Source of the DNA: Latrodectus hesperus | Taxonomy: Eukaryota > Arthropoda > Arachnida > Araneae > Theridiidae | DNA: 64,000 bases | Reading direction: 5' to 3' | Assembly (NCBI GenBank): GCA_037975125.1 | Contig: CM075860.1 | Span: 19,371,689-19,435,688, forward strand | Shown here: positions 37,551 to 51,000 of the stretch, piece by piece | Layout: every line of letters begins with the position of its first letter | How positions within the stretch are numbered: position 1 is the first letter of the stretch | Position numbers and translations under genes: made by a program | Notes under the pieces: generated by a model | Told to the model about the DNA's origin: nothing | Database searches by the model: none | Seen by the model: only the letters and a program-made list of their open reading frames with translations

Positions 37551-40342
37551 TACATAACAATTTTAAAAAGAGGAAAAAATCGTATCCTCCTTTCTTCAAG
37601 TAAGGAGAATTTCGTTGCAGAATTTAATATCATTTAAACTAACTTTATATAAGCAGTTTTAAAGGAAGTTCAAATCAGCGATATTTATGTTTTTTATTTA
37701 TTTAAACAAACTGGATTAAGTTGTTGAAATGAAACATAATTTTTATGTTAATTTTTTTAGAAATCAATATCCCCATACATTAGTGTTTTTTTTTTCGAGG
37801 GTTCGTTTTTATTTCAACTCCGAAAGAAAAATTGGCAGACGAACAGAATAAGGACGTACAGAATAAGGATAATTCTTTATTTTGCCGTTTTTTTCTTTAT
37901 TTTGCAGTTAACATATGGTAAATATTAGACTTTATTTTTTTATATTGTTTTATAATATAAAATATTTTCAGTCACTCAAAATAACTGATTACTTGAAGAT
38001 GTTAAATTTTGTATGACTCGTTGTTTTATGGTCACTTCTAAAATCATTTTTTCAAATATCATCATCAAGTAAATAAAAGATCATAATATACACGATATAG
38101 TATATTCCTTCCAAAATTTTCATCTTTTTAAACCACAGATATTTTACCTACGGGTCTCAATGTAACTATGATTTGTCAGCAATTTGTTTCTATTTTTACT
38201 CACTATTGCTAAGACAGTCTAATATAGGAAATTAAATTTTATAAAAGCATCTATTATTTGGGAAATAAATTAATTTGTTTTAAATAGTTTAATTTTGCAC
38301 GCATTCTTTTTGATTTGTAACTAATGTATAAAAATATATAATAGCTATAATGCTTATATTCATTTTGTGAACTAATAAATATCATATTGCAAAATGTTTT
38401 CCTGCTTTATTCCTGTGCAATTTTTAAGCTATTATTTTTGAAAGCAATTAAATTTTCCCACATTATTAAAAATAACGATGCAAGGAACTAATAACAGGAA
38501 CGTACTTCTTAGTTAGATAATCAGTTGATATTTTTATTTTCTTATTGAATAAAAAGAAAAAAACTATTTTCAAATTTCTCCATTTATATTGAAATTTTCT
38601 TCTCGTAAAAATAATTTTTCAAAAAAACATGTAAAACAAAAAATAGAAATTATTTGCGCCCTGATATATATATAATAAAGTAAAATGTGTGATTCTTAAA
38701 GAATTTCATCTTAAAGAAACTTTAGAAATAATAAACATGAGTATCCACTTTAATTTGCAACGGAAATCTGGAGCAGATTATTAAAATTTTTTTGAAAATA
38801 AATTAAAGTGTTTTGGTAAAGTAATAAATATATTTCTAACAAATTTAGTTTAATAACTTAAAATATTTTTAATGTGTTTAGAATAATAAAAAATTATCTT
38901 AGTTTCTAAGTGGATTCATCAATTTTACCAATATAAACTCTCTTATAACACTAATTTTTCTACTAAAGTAATGAATTATTAAAATTTTTTTAATTAAAAC
39001 CTTTAAATATTTATTCAGTGATAACATACATTTTATCATTAAAATAATGATTTTTTTAATTTTAAGAAAATAATGTAATTGACTAATTTCCAGATTATGC
39101 AAAATATATTAATATAGTCCTCAAATTACAAAATTTTCAATAAACATCCACATGGATAAATTATTTAAGATATTTAATATGAAATATAATAGATATATGA
39201 AAGTCTAATTACAATGTAATCATTATTCTTATTTCTTTATGTTAAGCGAATTTTATTTCGTGGAATCAATTATGAATATTTTCTGACCAAAAATATAATT
39301 TTTATTCTGAGTTATACTAAATCACCATAAAAATAATCATTATATAATAATTCTAAATATTTGATTAAATGATTAATAACATACACAAAATAAATCTAAA
39401 AAGTAAAGTAAATGATTTATATAAGCATTAAAAAATAGATTTTAAGTACTATAATTTTTATATCAAGAAATTAAATACACGCAATTTACTTTAAATAGGT
39501 ATCCATTATATTTAAATAAGTATATGGCTTAAGATTAATCAAAGTTATCAAACATTTTAACCTATTTACTTTGGAACTTCTCTAAGAAAATAACTATAAC
39601 CAGGTTTAATGTAAATCAAATATTCAATTTCATTAAATCAATAAAAAGTAAGATAAAATAATGCATGTAAAACAAATAAGGTATATCAAAGAATCTATTT
39701 ATACGCATTTAATAAATAATGTGTTTCTTTTTTGATTTATGTTTTATTTTTCCAGAAAATTGCTTACAATTCCATTTACATAATTAAAAATTCAATCTCC
39801 TTATTTTTAATTTTTTTTAGATAAAAATTGTGTTAGGAAAATGTGAGAGTAAATTGATACAAAAGATAATCTTGAAGCATTTAAGAAGACAGTACCAGCA
39901 TTCCTAGAAACTAAGGTATTAGTAGAAAAAAATATTGTGACAAATAATCATTCAGAAGTACTACACTTAAGGTAAGAAGGTAAAAGAAAGAAGAGAAAAA
40001 ATTATATACAACAATTTGTGGATAGTAGTTGATTCTACCTCCTCACGAACAATTGACTCATACATATTAAAATATATAAAGATAAAAACAATTCTGTACA
40101 AGTATCTTATAAGGTCTGTTGTAATTAAAATAAATTTTAGTTGTTTACCAAATAAAAATACTCCATTATTGATTTTTGGAAGAATTATTTAACGAAGACT
40201 TTTGGACTAACTAAAAAAAGGATGAGGCTTTGTGTTATCACGAGACAAAACAATGTGATAAATCCAAAAAAAATAACTTGATCATTTTGTATTAGATGAT
40301 TTATTCTATCTATCTACTTGTATCTATATCTATCTATGTATA

Positions 40343-40343
<1 letters not shown>
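37551..40343. other. AT-rich unique sequence
   Basis: A short repeat acagaataaggac/acagaataaggat lies near 37840-37870. GATA/TATC-type short repeats begin near 40305 and merge into the next (AT)n array. No gene or transposon remnant is recognised. Confidence 0.55.
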
Positions 40344-40428
<85 letters not shown>

Positions 40429-40437
40429 ATATATATG
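40344..40437. repeat. (AT)n microsatellite, ~94 bp, with TATC flank
   Basis: AT array preceded by a tatctatctac... tetranucleotide patch (40305-40337) and ending with tctatatatatgtat. Confidence 0.97.
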
Positions 40438-42034
<1,597 letters not shown>

Positions 42035-42157
42035 ATGCAAAAAATGTCCATGAAGGAAAAGATCATTGTCTGGGACGCGGCACTCGTAAAAAATATTAAG
42101 GAAGATTTTGCAGCTAAGGTACCTCCAAAAGGAAGTACTTATGATGAAAGACTATAA
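42035..42157 (+). pseudogene. 40-codon peptide-like stretch, unknown
   Basis: The frame from ATG at 42035 to TAA at 42157 encodes a 40-residue sequence including MSMKEKIIVWDAALVKN and IKEDFAAKVPPKGSTYDERL. Its composition (Trp, Asp, Glu, Pro-Pro, Ala pairs) and balanced codon use differ sharply from the A/T-driven frames around it, which suggests real ancestral coding sequence. I do not recognise the family. No continuation is evident after the stop, and upstream sequence is AT-rich noncoding. It may be the N-terminal piece of a transposon-encoded protein or of a processed pseudogene. Confidence 0.3.
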
Positions 42158-42270
42158 CGGGCTCTAAAAATTTCAAATTGACGTATTCTTTACATCATCT
42201 AAATTTACATAGGTGCAAGATTCCCTAATTAGCGTTAGGTAATGATGAAATATATTGCGTTTAAAAAATG
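42158..42270. other. Short AT-rich spacer
   Basis: Links the peptide-like stretch to the inverted repeat. Nothing recognised. Confidence 0.5.
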
Positions 42271-42361
42271 CAGCAGCAAATATAAGTTGAAAATATAAAA
42301 ATAAGTTGAAAATAATATAAGTTGAAAAATTAAAATTGAAAATAATCTATATTTGCTGCTG
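42271..42361. repeat. Inverted repeat (14-bp arms) enclosing short tandem repeats
   Basis: cagcagcaaatata at 42271-42284 is exactly complementary to 42348-42361. The interior contains repeats of ataagttgaaaat (from about 42283, 42301 and 42316) and a variant attgaaaat. The outer flanks are related (aatg on the left, catt on the right after a 2-nt offset). It may be a very small foldback element. Confidence 0.65.
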
Positions 42362-45150
42362 GTCATTACATATATTTATAAGCCCTCATTTTATTACTTT
42401 TTGATGTAAAAAGACAAACAATATTATCTTAGTAATATCAAATTCTAGGGAATTCACTGCTAAGCAATTACAATTACCTTACGTGACTCTTTGGTGAGCA
42501 TTTTTCATTCCGAAGGTTTCCTCTTTGGAGAACATTTTCTTGTATATGGTTTGTAAGCTTCTTCCGTGACTACAAAACTGTCTTTATTTTCAAAACATTG
42601 CGTTAAAAAAAGCTTTAATTTACTTACTTTCACTTTTCTGCAAGATGTTGCTCACTATTACATTGTTGAAATAACTAATTACTAGGCAATGTAAATGAAG
42701 TATATATTAAGTACACATCATAACATATTGACATTTTAAATGTGAATAATAAAATAAATTGAAACCAATCAAAATGTGGTCTAAATTAGAAACTAATAAA
42801 TTACTTAAAATGAACACCAAATTTTGCTGAATTTGAATAACAAATAATTAGCGTCTCAGCTCAAAAATTTCAAATCATACTGTTTATCTCTTAAAATTTC
42901 TCTTACCAAAATAAAAATTATAAGTACTTACTATTAAATATTTCTCGAAATTTCTATATAAATTTTTTTCAGAATGTATAGAATTTCAGAATGCATAGCA
43001 CTGAAGAGAATATCAAAAAGATGATAACAATATATTTTAATATATTTTAAACCAAAGATATTTCATCAACCGAATTTTATTTTCATTACTATTTGCTTAG
43101 GCCTCGTAGTTAATGCCTAATTTAACGAAAACACAATTGGCTAATGTCCACTATTTGCTGAGGAAGCAATCTATATTGATAAATAAATTGTTAGATGCAA
43201 TGCTAGATTTGTAGCAATCTTGTACAAGATAGGGACATAAGAAAGTAACAAAAAGAATATATATATTTCCCATGCACTTAGCAACAATTTATTCACCGAT
43301 TTATAGACCTAAGTCCAAAATATTTAAGAATTTTCATAATCTAATAACTATAATTTTGTTCCATCTCATATTTAGAAAATAAATTACATTAACTTATAAA
43401 ATTATTTGAAATAGTAAATGAAATTCTATTGGTTGCAGCAAAAAGTATATAAATGATTTAAACTCTTCTAACTCACCCATTTAATTCTATATTTCATTCA
43501 TTCATTAAGGAAAAAATTGTATTCTTAATTAACAACATGGTAAAAATACAAATGGTTTTATACATTTAAAATACATGAAGATATTTGTGATTTCTAAGCC
43601 AATGATCTCAAAATTCAATTCAACATTGTGTTCATTTTCTAGCATTTTATACTCGAAGAAGGATGAAAAATCGACCTCAATTACACATTTTTTAATTTTC
43701 AAAGAATGAATAGTTACAAAATGTATGTACAATTGTGAGTAAATTAAAATATTCATTTGTGTATTTTAATATTCATTTATTCAAATATTCATTTGTGTAT
43801 TTTAAATATTCATTAGATATGCAAATTTTAGTTGCTTTATATCATTTAAATTTATCAATCAACAAAATAAATTCTACTTATGAAACATACAATTTACATC
43901 ATAAATTTCTAATTTGAATATCAATAAGTTTCGTAATCCGAAAATTTGATTTGGAAAAATAAAAAAATGAAGCCTTACAGAAAGCACAAGTAAAATATAC
44001 TTTATGATAAATTAGAAAATTTACACAAAATTTAATACATTAAAGTAGATTTATTAGTTTGAATAATTTATATTATGTTTAAAGTTAATTATTTCAATAA
44101 ACACAAACTTATTCTCTATTGTTTTATTCACTCTCATATTATGATTAGAAATTTAATATCTATTTATAAATGAATTATTTATTTTAAATATATTAGCAAA
44201 ATCTGACTTACGGAAAAAGTATAAAATCAATACTAAATTTTGATTCACATTTAAATGTTGTTTAGTGCTTTAAAATTTAGAATAGTGATGAAATTACGAA
44301 TCATTGCTGAAAATATAACCTGTATATAACGCTAGAATGTTGCGAAAAAGACTCATGTATTCAGGTATATCAATATATTTATTCACAGGTAATTGGGATT
44401 AGATATAAGGCGCATAATAGAAGTTGTGTTTAAAGATATGTGCATTATAGAGAGAAAAACTGTTTTGACATAAATTCTAAATGTTAATGATTTCCTATAA
44501 AAGTTTCATTGATAAAAGTATAAATCATTTTACTTAATTTTTTTTAGTGAGGTAAGACTGTTGATTAATATTTAAAACTGCATTGTTTAAATATTTAAAA
44601 GAAATATTTTGATCCCTAAAAACATGACTCAATTTTTTTCATTTGCAAGTCAATCTTATAAATAAAAAAGTGAAGTTGATTTGTTTTTTTTATAGAAAGT
44701 GCATTAATCGATTCAATTTTAGATTAACACTGCTATTAGTAATGTATCATACTAAAAACATTTTAAAAATTACTTTGTCATAATAAAACAAACAGAGCAA
44801 AATTTTCAATACGCGAATACTAATTGAAAATATGGAATCATTGTTCAAATTAAAAATAATTTCAAACTTACATCTTCTAAATATTTAAGGGAAATAATTG
44901 TTTGGAAATAACTATTTTCAAAGCCTAATTATTTGTACACTTATGTTTGTGGAAAATGAAACTTTATAAAATGCAAAGTGAGGTAAGACTGTCGATTAAT
45001 TAGAATTAAAAACCCATTGTGAATGCGTGGAAAGAGAACTAATTCCTTAACTGCCGCTTGTTCCATGTTTATATAGGACTACTAAGATACTTTGAAATCT
45101 ATTTCTGAAGCATTTTAAATCTGCGATAAAAGTTTAATTTGAAGTCAATG
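42362..45150. other. AT-rich unique sequence with small repeats
   Basis: A tandem of aatattcatttgtgtatttta units lies at 43745-43815. The 22-bp word gtgaggtaagactgtYgattaat occurs at about 44548 and again at about 44979. No gene is recognised; the frames 43529-43756 (minus) and 43735-43917 (plus) overlap the tandem repeat or are A/T-driven. Confidence 0.5.
43745..43815. repeat. Short tandem repeat, attcatttgtgtatttta-type
   Basis: Three to four imperfect copies of a unit built from aatattcattt and gtgtattttaa. This is a simple slippage-type repeat. Confidence 0.7.
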
Positions 45151-46090
45151 TGTCTCGTCAAAACCGGAGCTTGCCTTACCAGCAAATTACGGTGTTTGCA
45201 TGAGGCGGCATCGTAGGCATGCTAAAGGCTGGCTTTTCAAATCAAAAACTCGCATCCTAATAACACAATAGTGTTATTAGTATAGTGTAGGCGTGTTTGG
45301 AAAAAAGGAACATCAAAGAAGGCCATAACCTGGATGTGCAACACAAGATAACACAACGGCATGATCCGTATCACAACAATGAACCAGATACTTCATCAGC
45401 AATTGGACAGTCCAGCGTCTTTTCATGCGTTAAAACAACGTTAGAAAACGGCGATCAACCCCTCAGGGGGTTTTCAATGGCAACAAATTATTTTCCCTGA
45501 GGGTCTTGGGTACGATTTGGAGTACAATGATGGAAAGGTATGCATCAAACATTTCAGAGAGCAGAGTCTGCCTCTTCATTATATATACTACTCTCGATCC
45601 CATTTAGTGCAAATTGCGGGGAACCTCTACAGTGAATGAAAATTGTGGAACCATTTCGTATGCTGTATTTCAGCAGTAGTATAACACCATTGTATATAAA
45701 AATGCGCAGCCCTCCTTCAGAGCGTAGTGTAATTCTCATCTCTTATATCCTGCTTATCACCCCAATATATCACCCATTGAACATGCTTGCAATTTCCTCG
45801 GTCAGTGACTCGATCGTAGAAGCGGTAGAGCACAGAATAAGACTGATTTTAGGTGTTAAGACGAAGTCATTTGGATTGCATTTTCCTAGGATTACATAGA
45901 GAAATTCTATGATACCGTGCCATCGCATGTGCTAGCTCTCATTGCTCAAGTGTAGTGAACACTCAACGTATCGATAACCTACATTCTTTGTGCTTTGTTT
46001 TTAGCTTATAAATCTGAATGTTTATTTGCACTAACATCTGAAATGCATTTTATATATTTCTGACCATTTCTTCATAGTGTTGCAATTTTC
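45151..46090 (+). pseudogene. Tc1/mariner (DD34E) transposase fossil D
   Basis: At 45514 the plus strand reads DLEYNDGKVCIKHFREQSLP, matching the strand after the first catalytic Asp in Tc1-type transposases. A frame change then gives LVQIAGNLYSE. VFQQ is followed by a stop at 45677 and then YNT, where active proteins have FQQDNA, so the second catalytic Asp is lost. The Glu in ISPIEHACNFLGQ (45779) lies exactly 34 codons further on in the same frame, which confirms the DD34E layout. The tail decays through YDTVPSHVLALI. The first Asp region (about 45490-45510) is not intact, and the N-terminal half (45151-45480) is too degraded to assign domains. Terminal repeats were not identified. The element is dead and old. 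Confidence 0.83.
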
Positions 46091-47214
46091 AAAAGTCTGA
46101 TAAAAATTTAAAAGCTTTGTTAAAATCGGAAATTCAAGTTAATATCTTAAATGTCATTTCTAGACACTGTTTTTTTTTCAAACATTTTAATCTAATTACA
46201 TATTACCAAGTAATAAATATTTTTCATGAAATGTTAATTTATTTTACATACACTGAATAAAATCATAAAGAGAAAAATTTAAAAAATTGCGCGATATAAT
46301 AATTTAATGAATGTCTAAATTTAATCATATTACTTTTGTACATTTATTCAAATTTTATATTTTTGATTCCTTTGATTAAATATTGCTTATTTAATAAACA
46401 GAAAATTCTTTCCTGATTAATACTGCCGAATATTTTTACAAAATGTTGCAACTCTTCATTAATATTTAATACTTTTAGTGAATATTAAGATGCTGAAATA
46501 ATTGACTAGACTGAATTATTCGTAAGTTATATGTATTTTAATAAATTAAAATAATTATTTTTAAGTTGTTGTGTGTCAGGCAAGAGAATTTGTCTCGTCG
46601 CTTATTTCTACTACATATGAATGGAGCAATGTCATTAATTTTTAGAAATTGCAACAAAGTGTCGCAAAGTTTTTAAATATTTTAGTTAATAATTTCAACA
46701 AATTAAGTTGATGAAAATATTTAATTCACAAAACGTTAATATAAATTTAAATCAGATGTATATGATATAAATATAAAATTTTTTATTTTATGAATCATAC
46801 AGCATTAAAGGTAATATTGTTCGTTTAATGTCATAGTTAAGATATAAATTATATATATAATTATTAAATTAGAGTTAATTTCATATATATTGATATGGGC
46901 ATTAAATATATAATAATAAGGTAGTATATATAGTAATTAGAATAAAAACATCATTTTTGTAATAATAAAATTTAGATTAATATTTGTACATATAATTTTT
47001 CAAATATTTATAATAAAAATCTAAATAAAACCATATGGCCATATAAATTGAAATAAATGAAAACTAATAAAATAATTTTGAAAAAAGTGATACATTTTAA
47101 ACTACTTATATTAAAATGTTATAAATTCTGCAATAAGATGATTGTTATTATAACTTCATAAAAAAATTTCTAATGCAAAATATTAAAAAAATATGTTTCT
47201 TTTTTGAAAGTTTA
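46091..47214. other. AT-rich unique sequence
   Basis: Nothing recognised. The sequence is extremely A/T-rich, with short TATA-type runs near 46850-46910. Confidence 0.6.
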
Positions 47215-48090
47215 CTTGAATCAAAGTGAAATTCAAGAAATATACTTAGTTTAATTTTATGCTTATAAATTAAGAATATTTTGATGATTGCAGTCATTGA
47301 ATTATATTTTATAAGCCGTTCAAATGATCAATAATGATTTAATTTATAATTACACAGAAAAATAAAGATATTTTAAAATATTCTCATTGATGTTTCACCA
47401 TCGTCGTCAACTGATGGCGGAATGGGTAGTGTTCCTAACTATAAGACTGTTTGTCCTGGGTTTGAATCACGGTTCGGAGGTGGATGTTTCTTTCTTCTCT
47501 GATAGTATTAAGATCATAACCAGTAGCTGTCAAATTTTATAATGTACCTCAAACTCTTATTTTTCTTAATTTCACAGTTCATTATGAGAAAAAGTCATGC
47601 ATTTAGAAATTATTTTATCATATATTTGAGTAATCTTTCTTTTAAAAAACTGGAAAATATAAACATATTTACTTGAGCCAATATCTGGTGTTTATACATT
47701 ATTCCAATTCATTTTTTGTCGATATTCCTGATTGAATTAAATTATTATAAATGATTTTTCTTTTATTATTTAACAAATTAATTTTTTAGTTGTTGGATGG
47801 ATATAAATTCGGCTTCAAGTATTAAAACTGGAAAAATTAAATCATGATGTAAAAGAATGTGATGCAAAATTTTGTGGATGCATAGTAAAGATTATGAAAT
47901 TGGTAAATGTATTCAAGCTAATTTTATACAGATAAATTACGAATATATTGATACTTGAAGTCTTCTGATAAATAAAATATTTATCAAAAGCCGTTCAAAT
48001 GATGAAAAACGATTCAATTTGGAATTACTCACAGAAACAAATCAATTTTAAAACATCCTCATTTATATTTGGCCATCATTGCCAACCTAT
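47215..48090. repeat. Old direct duplication (copies ~47215-47399 and ~47905-48090)
   Basis: Both copies share, in order, taattttat..ataaatta, a gaatat.ttgat block, agtc, then aagccgttcaaatgat, aatttRRaatta, cacagaaa, ttttaaaat.ttctcatt and ccatc. They run in the same direction about 675 bp apart, with perhaps 70 percent identity by eye. Copy 1 leads directly into the tRNA-derived SINE, while copy 2 leads into unrelated sequence; the shared block may therefore be a separate repeat or part of a larger composite. No coding content is seen. Confidence 0.65.
47400..47545 (+). mobile_element. tRNA-derived SINE (head region)
   Basis: Shows the internal RNA polymerase III promoter of a tRNA gene: an A-box-like tggcggaatgg at 47415-47425 and a B-box-like ggtttgaatca at 47459-47469 (consensus GGTTCGANTCC), with tRNA-like spacing of 34 nt between them. 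The intervening ataagactgtttgtcctggg resembles an anticodon and variable arm, but the B box carries mismatches and the 5' acceptor stem is not clean, so it is not a working tRNA gene. The following ggatgtttctttcttctctg tail would be the SINE body. Such elements are copied by LINE reverse transcriptase. Boundaries are approximate and no target duplication is visible. Confidence 0.72.
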
Positions 48091-51000
48091 GCCTTGATTT
48101 ATTTATCTTGTCAACTAATTGAACTACGACTACTTGAATTGTTTAGTTTCGTAACAAGGTTTTCTAGGAATTTGAATATCAATAAAACGATAAAAAATTA
48201 CTATCATGTGAAATTAAAGAATGACACAAGTTTGTATAAAATTCTGTGTCTAACACAAAGCACTGAAAAAGAGCATTCTTTTACATTTCAGTTAATTTTT
48301 GAAAGAACTTTGTATATTACTGACTCTAAAAGAAATGATGAATTGTTAATTATGTAATGAAGGGACTGCTTAATTATTTAAAAAGTATATTCTTTGTATG
48401 AAATCATGTGTAATTATTTTCGAAATTTAATTTTTTTGACATTTAATTTTTAAAGAATTAATTTTTGAAAATTATTCAAAAACTAAAATAATGGAAAATG
48501 CTTACATATCATGTGTAAATAAAATGAAGAAAAAATCCTATTGAACTCAAAAGATACTATTTTAAGTACGCATTTTTGAAAAAAAAACTATAATTTTTAA
48601 TGTGGCTAAGATATAAACAATCTTTGAAATTGAAACTCAAAATAGAAATTGAAAATATTTGTCTGAATCATGGTCTTTTTCTAAAATAAATTTTTGCGGA
48701 TAGCAGCATGAATGTAAGTTTCAAAAGTGAAAGAATCTTCTGAACTCTCAAACATTCTGAAACATATTTATGAAAAAATCAGATGAGCAACATACGTTTC
48801 CACAGATCAATGATGTATATGGCATCTCCCTTCTAAAAACGAAAGTTTAAATGTATGGTATTTCTGAACATGGGATCTTTTACATTAGTTAACATAAGTT
48901 AACAGGTGGCTTATAACCGAAACCAGATGAATATAAATTTTTGATAATTCCCATTTCATTGGGGACATTTCATTTATAATATTCCCTATGAAATATTTGT
49001 GAAGAAAATAATTTTGCACATTTGTTTACTTGCATGCTGCTGTAATGAAACTGATTAATATCAAATTAAGACAAAAATTTATGTAATCAATTATTAAAAT
49101 TGAGAAAGCTTTATAGAAATTAAAATAATGCTGGACAAATTTCCATTAGATTCAGATTTCAAAATATATGAATGCAGTTTTTCATACGTAATTTTCATTT
49201 AAATAGAAACATATTTCTTTTAAACAATTAGTAAAAGTGAAACCTTTCATAAGATAGTCCACTCTCAATGCCAGCTTCAATAATTTGCTTAGATAAAATA
49301 ACGAATATTTTAATGTTATTGTAAGTTTTATTTAAAATATGCTGTAAATTAAAAGAATAATTTGCAATGAATAAGAAATTTAAACTGATATTTGTGTATT
49401 TATGTGTGTGTGAAACATTTATCAATTTTAAAATTATAAGCAACAAATGTACAAGACAATTCACATTCTCTTTATTAGAGGAACAATAACGAATATTTTT
49501 AAAACATTTCTTCTTCAATAGTTTACTGTATTTATGATAAATATTAATTATATTAAGTTCAAGAAAAATGTGTTATTTTTCCCCCCTTATTTTTCAATTG
49601 AATTTAGTTTACACTAACTTAAACTTCAAGCATTTAAACTTCAGTGTCATAAAAATATACACTTAAATATTTATTTTTACATAAATAAAAATAAAGTAAA
49701 ATTAGTGTGACTAGAAAAACTTCATTAAAATAATACCTGCCTAATAACATGGAGCCAAATTAGAAAAAAATTAAAAACAAATAAAATGCATTCACAATAA
49801 AATACTTAGATTATCTTGAAAGCTTTATTTTCTCTTACTATATTTTATCAAAATATTATTAATATGTATAACATTTTTATTTAAATACTAACTAATAATT
49901 ATTAGCATTTTATTATTTGCTTTAAACGCAATTATTCACTTATTGTAAATTATTTTTCCAAAACAATAAATGTGGATTTAATTTCTTTTTATTATGACAG
50001 TTTAAATTTATAATATAGTAAGGTCATAATAAATTTATAACATATTTAAATAGGTTGTAATAAATATTTTCATTTGATAATGTGGTAAAAAATACAGTAA
50101 ATTCTGCATTAAAGTCATTTGGTTGCTCAAATGGGATATGAATAATAGCAATTGCAAAATACTTACGATTTCAAGTTACAAGTCCCATGATTTCAAGATT
50201 CTAATATTTAATATATTACGTGATTTTTATTCAGTTCTTAAGTCGTTTATTACTTAATTAAACCTGTGTCCTTATTAATCATTTTTCTTTTATTAATAAA
50301 TAAACCCTGAGCAAATTACGTTTACATTCTAAGGCTATATATATTGAATAATATATTTTTATAAATAATATTATATATTTTAATTATTTGATTTTTAGAA
50401 AAAAAATTATAATTATTTACATATTACATTAGATTTTATTAATTTAATTTTTATTAAACTGAAAAAAACTTATTATTATTTAAACATAACATTTGCTTTA
50501 GTTCATAAATTCTCCTTTCACAATGGATAGAGTAAATGGATTTTTAAGGTTGTTTTATGTATTTCCCTTTAAATTGCATTCGTCAAATGTTGGATGAAAT
50601 TGAAACAATATATCATTCCAAGTATTCAGCATTTTTTCCTCAAACAAACTACTGAATTTAATATGTTTAATGTATTTGTGTCTGCATTTTTACATTTTAT
50701 ATTAATTTAAGGTACTTAATTTTAAGTATCTTATTTTGTTTTAGGCACAATTAATCTATTTAAGTTAATATTAACTTTCTGATTTCACTATCATTTCTAA
50801 TTGAATACTCTGTTTTATATAAAGCTACATAAGTTTTGTATTTTTAAATTATATAAAATTTTATTTTTAAAATTTTATATTTTTTTGGACAATAAATAAG
50901 AATATTTAAGAATAGCAACTGTCGCTTGGTATTTGCTATAAATTTTAAATATCAAAAATATTAATGATTAAGAAATTAATTATTTAATCGCATTAAGATT

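Noticed and set aside
43529..43917. Small overlapping frames on both strands
   Set aside because: One covers a simple tandem repeat (43745-43815); the other lacks any motif.
47400..47545. Functional tRNA gene
   Set aside because: The B box has mismatches, the acceptor stem is not clean, and a SINE-like body follows; better explained as a tRNA-derived SINE.
48079..48357. 92-codon frame as a gene
   Set aside because: Begins inside the old duplicated block, has A/T-driven composition and no motif.
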